Below, one piece after another: positions 32,405 to 44,197 of a DNA stretch of 64,000 bases. The stretch's first letter is position 1. Each line of letters opens with the position of its first letter. The notes under the pieces are model-generated. The model was not told the DNA's origin, made no database searches, and saw nothing but the letters and a program-made list of their open reading frames with translations. The position numbers and the translations under genes were made by a program. This stretch comes from Coccinella septempunctata. Lineage: Eukaryota > Arthropoda > Insecta > Coleoptera > Coccinellidae. The stretch lies in assembly GCF_907165205.1 (NCBI RefSeq), contig NC_058191.1:16432501-16496500 (forward strand), read 5' to 3'.

Positions 32405-33826
32405 AGAACTTAATCTTTTATTCATTGACCATCAAAATTCGATCCAAATCTCGAAACTCTACACAATTTTTGAACTGAGATATACGTATTGAGTTTCATT
32501 CAGTTCGATAATTCAGATAGGAATTAAGATTTCTGTGGTCAATTCGGCAAAGTGTGATATCAATTCCTAAAAACTGTTGGATCAATTCGAACCAAATCTT
32601 GAAACTGCACATAGTTTTCGAATTGAGATGCACATGTTGAATTTCAGTTCGATAGTTCTGATAGGAATTGAGATTTCAGTGGTCAATTCGGCAAAGTGTG
32701 ATATCAATTCCTCGAAAACTGTTGGTTCAATTCGAACCAAATCTTGAAATTTCACACAGTTTTCGAATTGAGATGCACATGTTGAATTTCAGTTCGATAG
32801 TTCAGATAGAAATTGAGATTCCAGTGGTCAATTCGGCAAAGTGTGATATCAATTCCTCGAAAACTGTTGGTTCAATTCGAACCAAATCTTGAAATTTCAC
32901 ACAGTTTTCGAATTGAGATGCACATGTTGAATTTCAGTTCGATAGTTCAGATAGGAATTGAGATTTCAGTGGTCAATTCGGCAAAGTGTGATATCCATTG
33001 CTCGAAATCAGTTGGATCAATTCGAACCAAATCTTGAAACTGCACGTAGTTTTCGGATTAAGATGCACATGTTGAATTTCAGTTCGATAGATCAGATAGG
33101 AATCGAGATTTCAGTGGTCTTTTCGGCAAAGTATGAAATCAATTCCTCGAAAACTGTTGGTTCAATTCGAACCAAATCTCGAAAATTCACACAGTTTTCG
33201 AATTGAGATGCACATGTTGAATTTCAGTTCGATAGTTCTGATAGGAATTGAGATTTCAGTGGTCAATTCGGCAAAGTGTGATATCAATTCCTCGAAAACT
33301 GTTGGTTCAATTCGAACCAAATCTTGAAATTTCACACAGTTTTCGAATTGAGATGCACATGTTGATTTTCAGTTCGACAGTTCAGATAGGAATTGAGATT
33401 TCAGTGGTCAATTCGGCTAAGTGTGATATCAATTCCTCGAAATCTGTTGGATCAATTCGAACCAAATTTTGAAACTGCACGTAGTTTTCGGATTAAGATG
33501 CACATGTTGAATTTCAGTTCGATAGTTCAGATAGGAATCGAGATTTCAGTGGTCTTTTCGGCAAAGTGTGAAATCAATTCCTCAAAAACTGTTGGTTCAA
33601 TTCGGACAAAATCTTGAAATTTCACACAGTTTTCGAATTGAGATGCACATGTTGAATTTCAGTTCAATAGTTCAGATAGTAATTGAGATTTCAGTGGTCA
33701 ATTCGGCAAAGTGTGATATCAATTCCTCGAAAACTGTTGGATCAATTCCAAACAAATCTTGAAACAGCACATAGTTTTCGAATTGAGATGCACATGTTGA
33801 ATTTCAGTTCGATAGTTCTGATAGGA
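32405..33826 (+). repeat. 145-bp satellite, forward
   Basis: Starts with the composite boundary half-motif, then about nine B-type monomers. A pair at 32958-33206 recurs at 33393-33617 (both with ATTTCAGTGGTCTTTTCGGC and the GATTAAGATGC variant), giving a ~435-bp three-monomer period. Confidence 0.94.
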
Positions 33827-34353
33827 AGTAATTCTAATCCATTTTCACCTTCTACTTCGGTAGGGGCGGCAAAGATGTGGGCGGCGACGGTTCTGACGGT
33901 GTTGGCGGTACGGCGGGCCTCAGTCGGAGGTCCGGCATTATGGCCTCTGTCCTGCTCCCTGGAGTTGCGGTCGGTCCCTGGTCCCCTATCTCTAACGCAA
34001 CACACCCTGGAAAGGACCCCCACACGGCCGCACCTGGAACAGAACTTCGTCCTTTCCCCTCGGCAGTCCTCCCTCTGGTGGCCTTCATTGCCACACCGCC
34101 AGCAACTGTGGGGGCCTAACCCCAGGTAGAACTGAAGTCCACAGGTCCCCACGGTCCTTTCGAACTGAAATTCAACATGTGCATCTCAATTCGAAAACTG
34201 TGTACATACACCAGTGGCGGGCGTGGTTGCCTGTCGCACTTGAGACTCGGAGGCTGAAAATGACATTGTTTGACCTTAACACTTTGGATTTCTTCAAATA
34301 GTGGGACCAATATTAGCCAAGTTGACGGAAATTTTACGGGCGAATGGTTGGTA
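33827..34353 (+). repeat. Composite repeat unit, both ends truncated
   Basis: Joins satellite at ATAGGAA/GTAATTC, has the gag-like fragment (33852-34152) and the H1-derived piece to CGAATGGTTGGTA, then continues into the head-to-head satellite of the next unit. Confidence 0.88.
33852..34152 (-). pseudogene. Gag-like zinc-knuckle fragment, copy 7 (internal deletion)
   Basis: Knuckles CWRCGNEGHQREDC and CSRCGRVGVLSRVC are open. About 20 bases are missing in the tail (CGGTCCCTGG directly after GTTGCGGT), shifting the frame after GPGT. The same deletion is in the duplicate at 48498-48798. Confidence 0.8.
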
Positions 34354-34570
34354 TATTGAGATGCATGCGAAAACTATGTGCAGTTTCAAGATTTGGTTCG
34401 AATTGATCCAATAGTTCCTTAGGAATTGAAATGATATTTTGACGAATCGACTACTACTCCGGTTAGCGCATCCACCATTTCGGTTGGTGCAATAAAAGAT
34501 ATTTTTCGGAACGGTATCATTTTAATAATCGGTAATTTTTTTTTCGGTAATTCTAATCCATTTTCACCTT

Positions 34571-34891
34571 CTACTTCGGTAGGGGCGGCAACGATGTGGG
34601 CGGCGACGGTTCTGACGGTGTTGGCGGTACGGCGGGCCTCAGTCGGAGGTCCGGCAGTATGGCTTCTGTCCTGCTCCCTGGAGTTGCGGTCGGTCCTGAG
34701 GCAGTTCTGGCGGTCATTGGTCACCTATCTCTAACGCAACACACCCTGGAAAGGACCCCCACACGGCCGCACCTGGAACAGAACTTCGTCCTTTCCCCTC
34801 GGCAGTCCTCCCTGTGGTGGCCTTCATTGCCACACCGCCAGCAACTGACGGGGCCTAACCCCAGGTAGAACTGAAGTGCACAGGTCCCCAC
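34571..34891 (-). pseudogene. Gag-like zinc-knuckle fragment, copy 8 (nonsense)
   Basis: Full length, with CWRCGNEGHHREDC intact, but GGTGACC replaces GGGGACC near 34722, giving a TGA after the second motif. Another change (GACGGGG at 34848) alters the residues before knuckle 1. Confidence 0.8.
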
Positions 34892-34948
34892 GGTCCTTTC
34901 GAACTGAAATTCAACATGTGCATCTCAATTCGAAAACTGTGTACATAC

Positions 34949-35332
34949 ACCAGTGGCGGGCGTGGTTGCCTGTCGCATTTGAGACTCGGAGGCTGAAAAT
35001 GACATTGTTTGACCTTAACACTTTGGATTTCTTCAAATAGTGGGACCGACATTAGCCAAGTTGACAGAAATTTTACGGGCGAATGGTTGGTAAATTATTG
35101 CTAAGGACTTGAAATTGAAAGTTTCCTGCGCAATCTCGAGGATTTTAAAGTTTTTTATTTGTACTAATTATTGGGTTCATCATTGCATCGTATTTCGGAC
35201 GAATGCGATATGGAAGATAGGCCGATATGTCATTTTTGACGGACCGAAACGATTCTTCCCAGACTTGCCGAAGTCGCTCTTGTCAAGGTTCATGGATATT
35301 CTTGTCATAAGTTATTATTCCGAAAGTTGAGT
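34949..35332 (-). pseudogene. Histone H1 5' remnant
   Basis: About 17 H1 codons and the upstream block, as in the other composite units. It ends at the target duplication of the hAT-like element. Confidence 0.8.
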
Positions 35333-35340
35333 CTCCTTGA
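35333..35340. repeat. 8-bp target duplication, left of the hAT-like element
   Basis: ctccttga, exactly repeated at 36410-36417. Uninterrupted composite copies contain a single CTCCTTGA at this place. Confidence 0.92.
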
Positions 35341-36409
35341 CAGTGGCGGCTCGTGGTCATGAGAGCTGAGGAGGCTAATAGTTTTCGAGGAGTGTTGGAA
35401 CAAACTCTTATCAGTCAATAAAGTATACTTCTTCAACATAATGAAAAGTTGTCAGTGCTAAGATTTTGAATGCAAGAGGATGCTATATGCTCCTTTTACT
35501 TGTTATGCCTTTCGATAGATCGCGGTAAATTTTTCAATTCTGAAAACATCGTTTTGAACCATGATATTCTGTTTGATGAGAAAATTGTAAATATAGCCAG
35601 CAAAATAATTTTTCCCGTTTGATCGATCCAGTTAACCAATCACATTTATCGTACCAAACAACACTGAAACTTCTATTCTGACGATTTTCGGTAGACTTTA
35701 GTGTAATTAAATTTGGTGGAGGTCTTGTAAAGGTTTTAACAACGTGTACAGTTAATTCTCAATATTCAATTCCATTTTATTTTTTGATCCGTATCAGAAC
35801 TTACCCCTAACGCCCTAACAAAACAACCTATCTTAACAAGAATATATCACAAATTTCCCGAAGTTCCAGTTCTCCACGAAGTCGTTACATTCAAATTGAA
35901 AATTGAAATCATAACAACTACCGCCGGACAACGCACCTACCGTCGGAGATCAAGCGAATATAGTCGAAGACGGCACGAAAGAATCAATGGAGAACAGGGG
36001 AGCTGTGCCTCCTCTGGTACATTTAACGGGCGAATATGGTACAGTAAGTCAGCTGAATTCTTGTTCGGCTAGTATGTGAGTCCAGAGAACGTATGCGTGA
36101 GTTACACTATCAACGGAGGCAGCAGGCCCAACAGCCTCCGTCAGTCCGTCCGAATAGGCAGTACTAGGAAATATTCATTCGACGCGGCGGACGCGTACGC
36201 AGCCGGTGGATTGTATGATTGTTATGCTGGATTTTTATGAGCGGAGGACCGAAAAATAAACTAATTTTTATCTGAATATCTAGTTCAGGTGTTCTGAAAA
36301 TTTATATAGAAATTACTTTCTGAAAATCAGGACAGAAGTGAATGTATTTTAGCTCTAAGCTTTATGAGGAGGCTTAGCCTCCCTTGACTCCTCTGACGAG
36401 CCGCCCTTG
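35341..36409. mobile_element. Non-autonomous hAT-like DNA transposon (1069 bp)
   Basis: Imperfect terminal inverted repeats CAGTGGCGGCTCGT (left) and CAAGGGCGGCTCGT (right, reverse complement). A subterminal GAGGAGGCTAA/GGAGGCTAAGCCTCC pair is also present. An exact 8-bp target duplication, ctccttga, lies at 35333-35340 and 36410-36417; 8 bp is the hallmark of the hAT superfamily. There is no ORF of useful length and no transposase, so it would depend on a related autonomous element. Removing it and one duplication restores the composite unit exactly. Confidence 0.9.
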
Positions 36410-37476
36410 CTCCTTGATCGAACAATTCATGATAAATAGAACTTAATCTTTTATTCATTGACCATCAAAATTCGATCCGAATCTCGAAACTCTACACAAT
36501 TTTTGAACTGAGATATACGTATTGAGTTTCATTCAGTTCGATAATTCAGATAGGAATTAAGATTTCTGTGGTCAATTCGGCAAAGTGTGATATGAATTTC
36601 TCAAAAACCGTTTGATCATTTCGACCCAAATCTTGAAACTTCACAGAGTTTTCGAATTGAGATGCACATGTTGAATTTCACATCGATAGTTCTGATAGGA
36701 ATTGAGATTTCAGAGGTCAATTCGGCAAAGTGTGAAATCAATTTCCCATAAACTGTTGGATCAATTCGAGCCAAATTTTGAAACTATACATAGTTTTCGA
36801 ATTGAGTTGCATATTGAGATGCATGCGAAAACTATGTGCAGTTTCAAGATTTGGTTCGAATTGATCCAATAGTTCCTAAGGAATTGAAATGATATTTTGA
36901 CGAATCGACTACTACTCCGCTTAGCGCATCCACCATTTCGGTGGTGCAATAAAAGATATTTTTCGGAACGGTATCATTTTAATAATCGGTAATTTTTTTT
37001 TCGGTAATTCTAATCCATTTTCACCTTCTACTTCGGTAGGGGCGGCAACGATGTGGGCGGCGACGGTTCTGACGGTGTTGGCGGTACGGCGGGCCTCAGG
37101 CGGAGGTCCGGCAGTATGGCCTCTGTCCTGCTCCCTGGAGTTGCGGTCGGTCCTGAGGCAGTTCTGGCGGTCCCTGGTCCTCTATCTCTAACGCAACACA
37201 CCCTGGAAAGGACCCCCACACGGCCGCACCTGGAACAGAACTTCGTCCTTTCCCCTCGGCAGTCCTCCCTGTGGTGGCCTTCATTGCCACACCGCCAGCA
37301 GCAACTGTGGGGGCCTAACCCCAGGTAGAACTGAAGTCCACAGGTCCCCACGGTCCTTTCGAACTGAAATTCAACATGTGCATCTCAATTCGAAAACTGT
37401 CTACATACACCAGTGGCGGGCGTGGTTGCCTGTCGCACTTGAGACTCGGAGGCTGAAAATGACATTGTTTGACCTT
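36410..37476 (+). repeat. Composite repeat unit, cut by LINE-A copy 2
   Basis: Boundary, satellite, head-to-head junction, shoulder, gag-like fragment (37028-37351) and the H1 start codons (37408-37466). It ends at GTTTGACCTT like the unit at 16347-17259. Confidence 0.88.
37028..37351 (-). pseudogene. Gag-like zinc-knuckle fragment, copy 9
   Basis: 107 open codons. A 3-base duplication (CAGCAGCAACTG) adds one Cys before knuckle 1 (SCCWRCG). Otherwise as the other copies. Confidence 0.8.
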
Positions 37477-37733
37477 TTTTTTTTTTTTTTGGTGTAGCAG
37501 GGGGAAAATCTGCAAACAGACACACCCTCTGCTGAGGGGGCACAGTATGGGGATTCTCACTCTCTGAGCTCGAGACCCACTAAAAACCCTTAACTGCTTC
37601 TTCATAGGTTCCGGGCATTTTGCCTATTAACCAGTTGACTCTTATGGTTTCTGGACTCTCACAAGATCATAGTCGTGTTGGTAGTTGTATGCTGCCTAAA
37701 GCTTTTATAGGTTAAGCTCTTCTTTGGTTACAT

Positions 37734-40436
37734 TTAAATCCTTAACTGATCTCTAGGTCTTCGGTGGTAGGTTCTTGACCTTCTAGCTTCTTCCGTTGGA
37801 TCGTAGTCGACTAATCTTCGTAGTTCCTCATTTGGATGTTGTTTGGCTTTGTCGAATATCCTTTCCGCCTTTCTCTTCATAAATTCTGTAACTGGTTCCC
37901 ATTCCAAGTCCTTGTAGATTTGTTTGTTCCTAACAAACCAGGGTACGTCCATCGCCATTCTAAGGAGTTTATTCTCAGTGGCCTGTATTCTCTTGATGTG
38001 GGTCTTGGCTGCGAAGCCCCATGCCGCCGATCCATATGTGAGTTGTGGTTGCACAATAGTTTTAATCATCGTCAACTTGATGTTCTTGATGACTTCTTCT
38101 GCCTATGAGTGGATAAAGTTTACTCATTGCGGCTTTTGTTTTATCAACTGCACATTTGATGTGGTTTTTCCATGTAAGTCCTCTGTCAAGCGTCACTCCT
38201 AGGTATGTTGCTTCATTTTTCCATTCAACCTCTTCTCCATCAACTTCAAGGTTTCTTCCATCCTCAATCTTCTCTTTTGTAGTAATATTGATTGAGTCTT
38301 TCTTCCATTGATTTGTATTTTACATTTGATGCACCATTTGAGTAATTCATCTATGGCTTCCTGCAGTCTCCGGTGTATGATCTCTGGGCGTCGATGTCTG
38401 AACGCTATTCCTGTGTCATCTGCGTACAAGGTGAGCATATTTCTAGCATTCTTCGGGATATCATAGACGTATATTACGTAAAGCAGAGGTCCAAGTACCG
38501 ATCCTTGAGGCACTCCCGCTTCCAATTGTCTGGTTTGAGAGGTTGCTCCATCTATTTTCACATAAAAGTTTCTATTCCTCAGATAGTTCCTTATAATCTT
38601 GCATAGCTTGGTCGAATATCCTGCTTTTTTCATCTTGTAGATTAGGCCTTCGTGCCATACTCTATCAAAAGCTCTCTCGATATCCATCAGAACCAATCCT
38701 GTGGCCTGTTTGGTCTGCATTCCTTCGGTGACGTATTCTATGAGCCGTAGTAATTGGAGTTCAGTCGAATGTTCTCGTCGAAATCCAAATTGTTCGGGTG
38801 GAATTATCTTCAACATTTCTGTTTCCTCATTCAGCCTTTCAGCGAAAACCCTCTCGACGATTTTTCCTAGTGCTGATAGTAGGCTGATTGGTCTATAATT
38901 TTGAGGAAATTTCCGTTCCTTTCCAGGCTTGTTGAAAACTATCATTTCTGCAGTTTTCCATCTCTTTGGGTAGTATTCGGTCCTCATCACTCCGTTTGTT
39001 ATATTCGTCAAGGCTGCTATTTCTTTTCTAGGCAATTTCTTCAACATATAATTCGTTATCCTATGTTCTCCCGGCGCTTTTCTGTTTTTCAATTTCATTA
39101 TGATCTCTTTGATTTCTGTTGGTGAAGCCGGTTTTGGAATGATTTCGGTTTCCGGTGGTTCCATCATCAGTTCTTCGTTTGCCTCCACTTCTTCTTCTAG
39201 ATCTTCATTGTCATCATCATTTCTGTAATTTATTCTGGCTTCTCTCTCAATTGAGTCGGCCAGTGCTTCGGCTTTCTCAAGTCTCGTATATACAATTCCG
39301 TTTGCTCCATGCAGTGGAGGTATAACTGTCTGTTCTCGTCGTAAGCGTTTTTGCATTTTCCAAGCCGAGTGATCTATTGTATTCAGTTCCCTTAATCTCT
39401 GGTGCCATCTGTTATTACGCAGTTCTGTTAAAGCATTTTTCAATATCTGGCTAAGCTTATTCAGTTTCTTCTTGTCTTCTTCTCTTTTTGTTGTTCTGTA
39501 GATTTTTCTGAGTCTTCTGTTCTTTTTTATAAGTTCCTTTATATCCCTTGGCGTATCTCCGTGTGAATGTTTCGGAATTGGTTTCCTTATTCTCTTGGTG
39601 CTTTCTTCATAGGCTTCTTTTATTTGATTTTCCAATTTTTCAACTGCTTCATCTAATTCATCCCGGGTGTTTATTTGGGGAATTTCCGTGATTTTCTCCT
39701 GAAGTAAATTCTTATATTTCTCCCTGTCTGTGCGATCCTTGGTTTGTGTCTCTTCTTCGTTTCTTGGGCCATGTCCCACTATGAATTCTATGGAATTGTG
39801 GTCTGAAGTTCCGTCTTCTATTGTATCAATGCTGATTTCTTCAGTGATGTCTTTCATCACGACAATGTCCAGTACATCGGGTAGTCCATTTACTCTTGGT
39901 ATGTAGGTCGGTATATCAGGTCCTATTACAACTGCATTAAGTTTTTCAGCATAAATCTTCAGTCTTCTCCCGTTGATATTTTCCACTCTACTATTCCATT
40001 CCTGCGATTTGCAGTTAAGATCACCAATTATGATTTTAGGGTGTCTTCCTTCTAGTAGCATTTTTAGATCATCTTCCAGCATGTCCTTATCCGGTGATTT
40101 ATAAGTTGAAATAATCTTCACTTGTCCTCGATTAGTATTCATAATAATCGATATTGCTTCTACTTCTTGTCCATTGAATATTTGGTCGAAATGGTGATCC
40201 ATATTCCTTCTACCCAGTATAGCAACGCCACCTGTGCTGTTAGGTCTATCATTTCTGTAGATATCGTAATTGGGAAATGCTATTCGAACGTTGGGGTTAA
40301 GTCTCGTTTCTTGGAGAGCTATGACATCCGGTCTCTTCTCTTCAATCAGTTCTACGAATTCTGATCTGCGGGCTCTCAATCCTTCGACGTTCCAAGAGAC
40401 GATTATGAGATTGTTCTTTATCGTCGTGTCAGCCAT
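37734..40436 (-). pseudogene. LINE-A copy 2 ORF2: endonuclease-reverse transcriptase, frameshifted near the C-terminus
   Basis: Residues 1-~725 are open (40436 down to ~38255): endonuclease motifs SWNVEG, LQETRLN, STYKSPD, GDLNCKSQEW and SDHNSIEF; RT motifs NYRPISLLSALG, QFGFRREHSTE, DIERAFDRVWHEG, GVPQGSVLGPLLY and YADDTG (near residue 669). One base is lost near 38254 (LEVDGEEIEW becomes LKLMEKRL) and five near 38079. The C-terminal ~110 residues (LTYGSAAWGFAAKTHIKR to RRPRDQLRI) are readable in another frame. It keeps the two stretches broken in copy 1, so the copies complement each other for consensus reading. Confidence 0.93.
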
Positions 40437-41937
40437 TAAATATTCTTAATAATTTGCTGCATCTTCTTCTCAATCTCTTTCTCCAGATTCTGCATCATCG
40501 TGCTGAGGAGGTTTTTCGTGAACTTATCCAGTTCCTCAGTGATTCCAGAAATTCCTTTTCTGGTTTCGGCTTTTTTGACGGTTTTTGCCTTTCCGCCTTT
40601 TTCTCTGGTTTCTTCGTCTCTTTGACTGCTTTGGTTGCAGTTTCCTGGGGTTTCTTCACTTCCGAAGAGTTTTGGGATGGCCTCGGTGTATTTTGTGTTG
40701 GCCCCGAGCTGGTCTGGTTCGATCTTGGCGGTCTCTTGGTCTTTTTAGTGACCAATTTCCATTCGCTACATCCCTTGTAGCTGGCTGGATGTCCTTGCTC
40801 TCCACAGAGAACACAAGAGGCATTTCGCTCCTCGTTCTCCCTGGTAAGCGTACACTCCTTGGAGCTGTGATTACCAGAGCATTTCACGCACCTCCATGGA
40901 AAAGTGCACTTACTTTGGGCATGTCCATATCGCTGACAGCGGTAACATTGTCCAGGCCCAGTCGTCCTTCTCTTAGGTTCAACAACACAGTTCATGTTGT
41001 AGAGCCTTCTCACCTCGAAGATACCCTTATTCTGGGTTTTAACCAGCAATAAGGGCATCGGCTTTTTTGTTTTATTTGAGGTCATCCTTATGACCTCAGC
41101 ATCGACGATCCCTTGATCCTTGAGGTCGTCAAGGATCGTCGGGATATCTGCATCCAGCGGTAGGTATCTCACTACCTCGTAGATTTTCTTTTCTTCCTCC
41201 CGTTGAAGAGTGTAAAACTCCCTATTTATTTTATGAAGGAAGTCCGTCATCCTTCTATGATCATCGGCGGTTTGTGGGACGATTCTTATACCGTCCTTTA
41301 CTGTCGTCTCTCTTTGGTATTTAATACCGTTTCGCATAAACGCGTTGGAAATTGACGTCCATTCGGACGTACCTCTCAGGGTGACAGGGGGGATTTTTTC
41401 TTTCCTCTCCTCCACCGGAGTGTTTTTCTGTTGAGCTGAGGCTGTACCCATCGTCGTGATGGGTGGAATTTTACCTTTTTTAGGTATCTCCGTTGCTTTT
41501 TTTGCGGTCTCTTCGTCTGAACATGCACTTTCTTTACGCGCGCGTTTTGTGGGTGGCGCGTTCTGGGTTTTCGCAACTTGAGTTGCAAAATTTTTCTTCT
41601 TTTCCGGTTCTGGAGCTACTTCCTGTTTGGAGGAATTTTTGGGGACTGCTACCGGCTTTGCAATTTCTGCAAATGTGGGAGATTTCTGTGCCGAAATAAG
41701 TTTTGCAATTTCCGCAAAACTAGGGGATTGAGGCGCTTTATTCTTATTAATTTCCTCTCTCAAGAGGCGTATCTCCCCGACCAACTGAGCTACGGTTTCA
41801 GTTAATTTATTTATTTGAGCTTTCAATTGCTCATTCTCTTCTTTGAGCCTTACAAGCTCCTCTGCTTCTCTATCGCTGAATTCTTCGGTGTCCGTAGCTT
41901 CCATGTAGGAGCTCTCATTGTCTGAGACCTCCGACAT
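40437..41937 (-). pseudogene. LINE-A copy 2 ORF1: hybrid Gag-like protein with frameshifted C-terminus
   Basis: Starts MSEVSDNESSYMEATDTEE, as in the host element at 9810, and follows it through the coiled coil, the two SPTFAEIAK-like motifs and KIPPITTMGTA. At about 41436 it switches to LINE-A sequence (QQKNTPVEERKEKIPPVTL), so the KIPP motif occurs twice. Knuckles CYRCQRYGHAQSKC, CVKCSGNHSSKEC and CVLCGEQGHPASYKGC are intact. A 1-base loss near 40590 shifts the frame and a stop is met at 40495, replacing the last ~40 residues. A longer N-terminal reading to 42003 lacks an ATG, so 41937 is chosen. Confidence 0.9.
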
Positions 41938-42356
41938 GGCTTTTTGTCCGTATTGAACTATATAAGGTATTTCTGTGTAATAATGAATATTGGAAATACT
42001 CACTAATATGTTACTTCTAAGCTATGTGGCTAAGTTATATATTTTCTATGAGAAAAATGAATCGACTCACCAGTGATATCCGTGGAACCAGTGATCTTGG
42101 GGGTGATCTGGACTCGACACTGAACACACTGAATTTGAACGAATTTCCGCTCTATAACACACACACTTATAGAACTTACAAAAAACTTCGGAAGTTTCGT
42201 AGACGGAATCAAAAATTCCGTAGCTTCGCTAGTGTACACTTTCACTTCGACTTTCTCTTTTACAACACGAGAGATGACGTATCGCACTGCTTCGCTTGTG
42301 TACACTTTCACTTCGACTTTCTCTTTTACAACACGAGAGATGACGTATCGCACTGG
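41938..42356 (-). other. LINE-A copy 2 5' UTR with 66-bp tandem duplication
   Basis: Resembles the host-type 5' UTR (9811-10268). A 66-bp unit is present twice, at 42224-42289 and 42290-42355, with CTTCGCT at the start and GATGACGTATCGCACTG at the end. It ends abruptly at 42356 without the CATTCCGAGTCA end, so it may be slightly truncated. The donor-like GGTGAGTCG (42064-42072) is conserved with the host element. Confidence 0.75.
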
Positions 42357-42399
42357 TATCATTCAACACATCTACCTGCTTCAACGTCTCGAGGTGAAC

Positions 42400-42506
42400 T
42401 GATCTTCATTATCGTCGTCTATCCTGTAATTTATTCTCGAATCTCGTTCGATCGAGTCCGCCAATGCATCTGCCTTATCAGTATTGGTATAAGCCATTCC
42501 CCTTTC
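42400..42506 (-). pseudogene. Fragment of a third Jockey-like LINE, ORF2 linker
   Basis: The minus strand encodes ERGMAYTNTDKADALADSIE, then SRINYRIDDDNED. It matches the start of the RT fragment at 61160-61250 (IDDDNED rather than PDDDNDE of LINE-2). Flanked by unassigned DNA at 42357-42399 and a CATG-rich run (42506-42545). Confidence 0.75.
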
Positions 42507-42545
42507 ACATGGACATGGTCACATGTCATGTTCATGAGTCATGTT

Positions 42546-44197
42546 CTCGAGATAGTTCAGATAGGAAATGGGATTTCAGTTAGGACTTGAAATTGAAAGT
42601 TTCCTGCGCAATCTCGAGGATTTTAAAGTTTTTTATTTGTACCAATTATTGGGTTCATCATTGCATCGTATTTCGGACGAATGCGATATGGAAAATAGGC
42701 CGATATGTCATTTTTGACGGACCGAAACGATTCTTCCCAGACTTGCCGAAGTCGCTCTTGTCAAGGTTCATGGATATTCTTGTCATAAGTTATTATTCCG
42801 AAAGTTGAATCTCCTTGATCGAACAATTCATGATAAATAGAACTTATTCTTTTATTCATTGACCATCAAAATTCGATCCAAATCTCGAAACTCTACACAA
42901 TTTTTGAACTGAGATATACGTATTGAGTTTCATTCAGTTCGATAATTCAGATAGGAATTAAGATTTCTGTGGTCAATTCTGCAAAGTGTGATATGAATTT
43001 CTCAAAAACCGTTTGATCATTTCGACCCAAATCTTGAAACTTCACATAGTTTTCGAATTGAGATGCACATGTTGAATTTCAGTTCGATAGTTCAGATAGG
43101 AAATGAGATTTCAGTGGTCGATTCGACAAAATATCATTTCAATTCCTAAGGAACTATTGGATCAATTCGACACAAATCCCGAAACTGTACACAGTTTTCA
43201 AATTGAGATGCACATGTTGAATTTCAGTTCGATAGTTAAGATAGGAATTGAGATTTCAGTGGTCAATTCGGCAAAGTGTAATATCAATTCCTAAAAACTG
43301 TTGGATCAATTCGAACCAAACCTTGAAACTGCACATAGTTTTAGAATTGAGATGCACATGTTGAATTTCAGTTCGATAGTTCTGATAGGAATAGAGATTT
43401 CAGTGGTCGATTCGACATTGTATCATTTCAATTCCTAAGGAAATATTGGATCAATTCGAACCAAATCACGAAACTGTACACAGTTTTCGAATTGAGATAA
43501 ACATGTTGATTTTCAATTGGATAGTTCATATAGGAATTGAGATTTCAGTGGTCAATTCGGCAAAGTGTGATATCAATTCCTAAGGAACTATTGGATCAAT
43601 TCGACCCAAATCTCGAAACTGTACACAGTTTTCGAATTGAGATAAACATGTTGATTTTCAATTGGATAGTTCAGATAGGAATTGAGATTTCAGTATTCAA
43701 TTCGGCAAAGTGTGATATGAATTTCTCAAAAACCGTTCGATCATTTCGACCCAAATCTTGAAACTTCACATAGTTTTCGAATTGAGATGCACATGTTGAA
43801 TTTCAGTTCGATAGTTCAGATAGGAAATGAGATTTCAGTGGTCGATTCGACATTGTATCATTTCAATTCCTAAGGAAATATTGGATCAATTCGAACCAAA
43901 TCACGAAACTGTACACAGTTTTCGAATTGAGATAAACATGTTGATTTTCAATTGGATAGTTCAGATAGGAATTGAGATTTCAGTATTCAATTCGGCAAAG
44001 TGTGATATCAATTCTCCGAAAACTGTTGGATCAATTCGATCCAAATCTTGAAACTGCACATACTTTTCGAATTGAGATGCACATGTTGAATTTCAGTTCG
44101 ATAGTTTAGATAGGAATTGAGATTTCAGTGGTCTATACGGCAAAGTGTGATATCAATTCCTAAAAACTGTTAGATCAATTCGAACCAAATCTTGTTG
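42546..44197 (+). repeat. Forward satellite/composite block, left arm of a palindrome
   Basis: Starts ATAGTTCAGATAGGAAATGGGATTT and AGTTAGGACTTG (the inverse of 31206/45706), with H1-upstream sequence (42577-42808), boundary, and divergent forward monomers. It is the inverse of about 44.2-45.75 kb; for example the H1-upstream piece at 42587-42808 mirrors 45479-45700. Confidence 0.88.

Larger units (their letters stand above)
29698..34465. repeat. Segmental duplication, left copy (partner 44198-49111)
   Basis: The segment covers the end of the reverse satellite, an H1-upstream piece, reverse and forward satellite and a composite unit, and recurs almost unchanged at 44198-49111. The offset is 14500 up to about 31375 and 14646 afterwards, because the right copy has one extra monomer (about 45880-46025). 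Confidence 0.92.
34354..35340 (+). repeat. Composite repeat unit, interrupted by a hAT-like element
   Basis: Shoulder (34440-34550), gag-like fragment (34571-34891), H1-derived piece (34949-35332) ending CTCCTTGA, where the hAT-like element is inserted. The unit resumes at 36410. Confidence 0.88.
37477..42356 (-). mobile_element. LINE-A copy 2, chimeric Jockey-type element
   Basis: The minus strand carries a 5' UTR with a 66-bp tandem duplication, a hybrid ORF1, ORF2, 3' UTR and poly(A) (T's at about 37476-37490). From about 41430 downward it is LINE-A, close to copy 1. Above that it matches the other family seen at 9248-10268. No target duplication is found: the left flank is composite repeat and the right flank (GGTATCATTC) is unrelated. 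Confidence 0.9.

Noticed and set aside
41937..42003. N-terminal extension of the chimeric ORF1 (SISNIHYYTEIPYIV...)
   Set aside because: It begins at GTG, and the homologous element at 9810 starts at the ATG of MSEVSDN. The extension lies in the 5' UTR.
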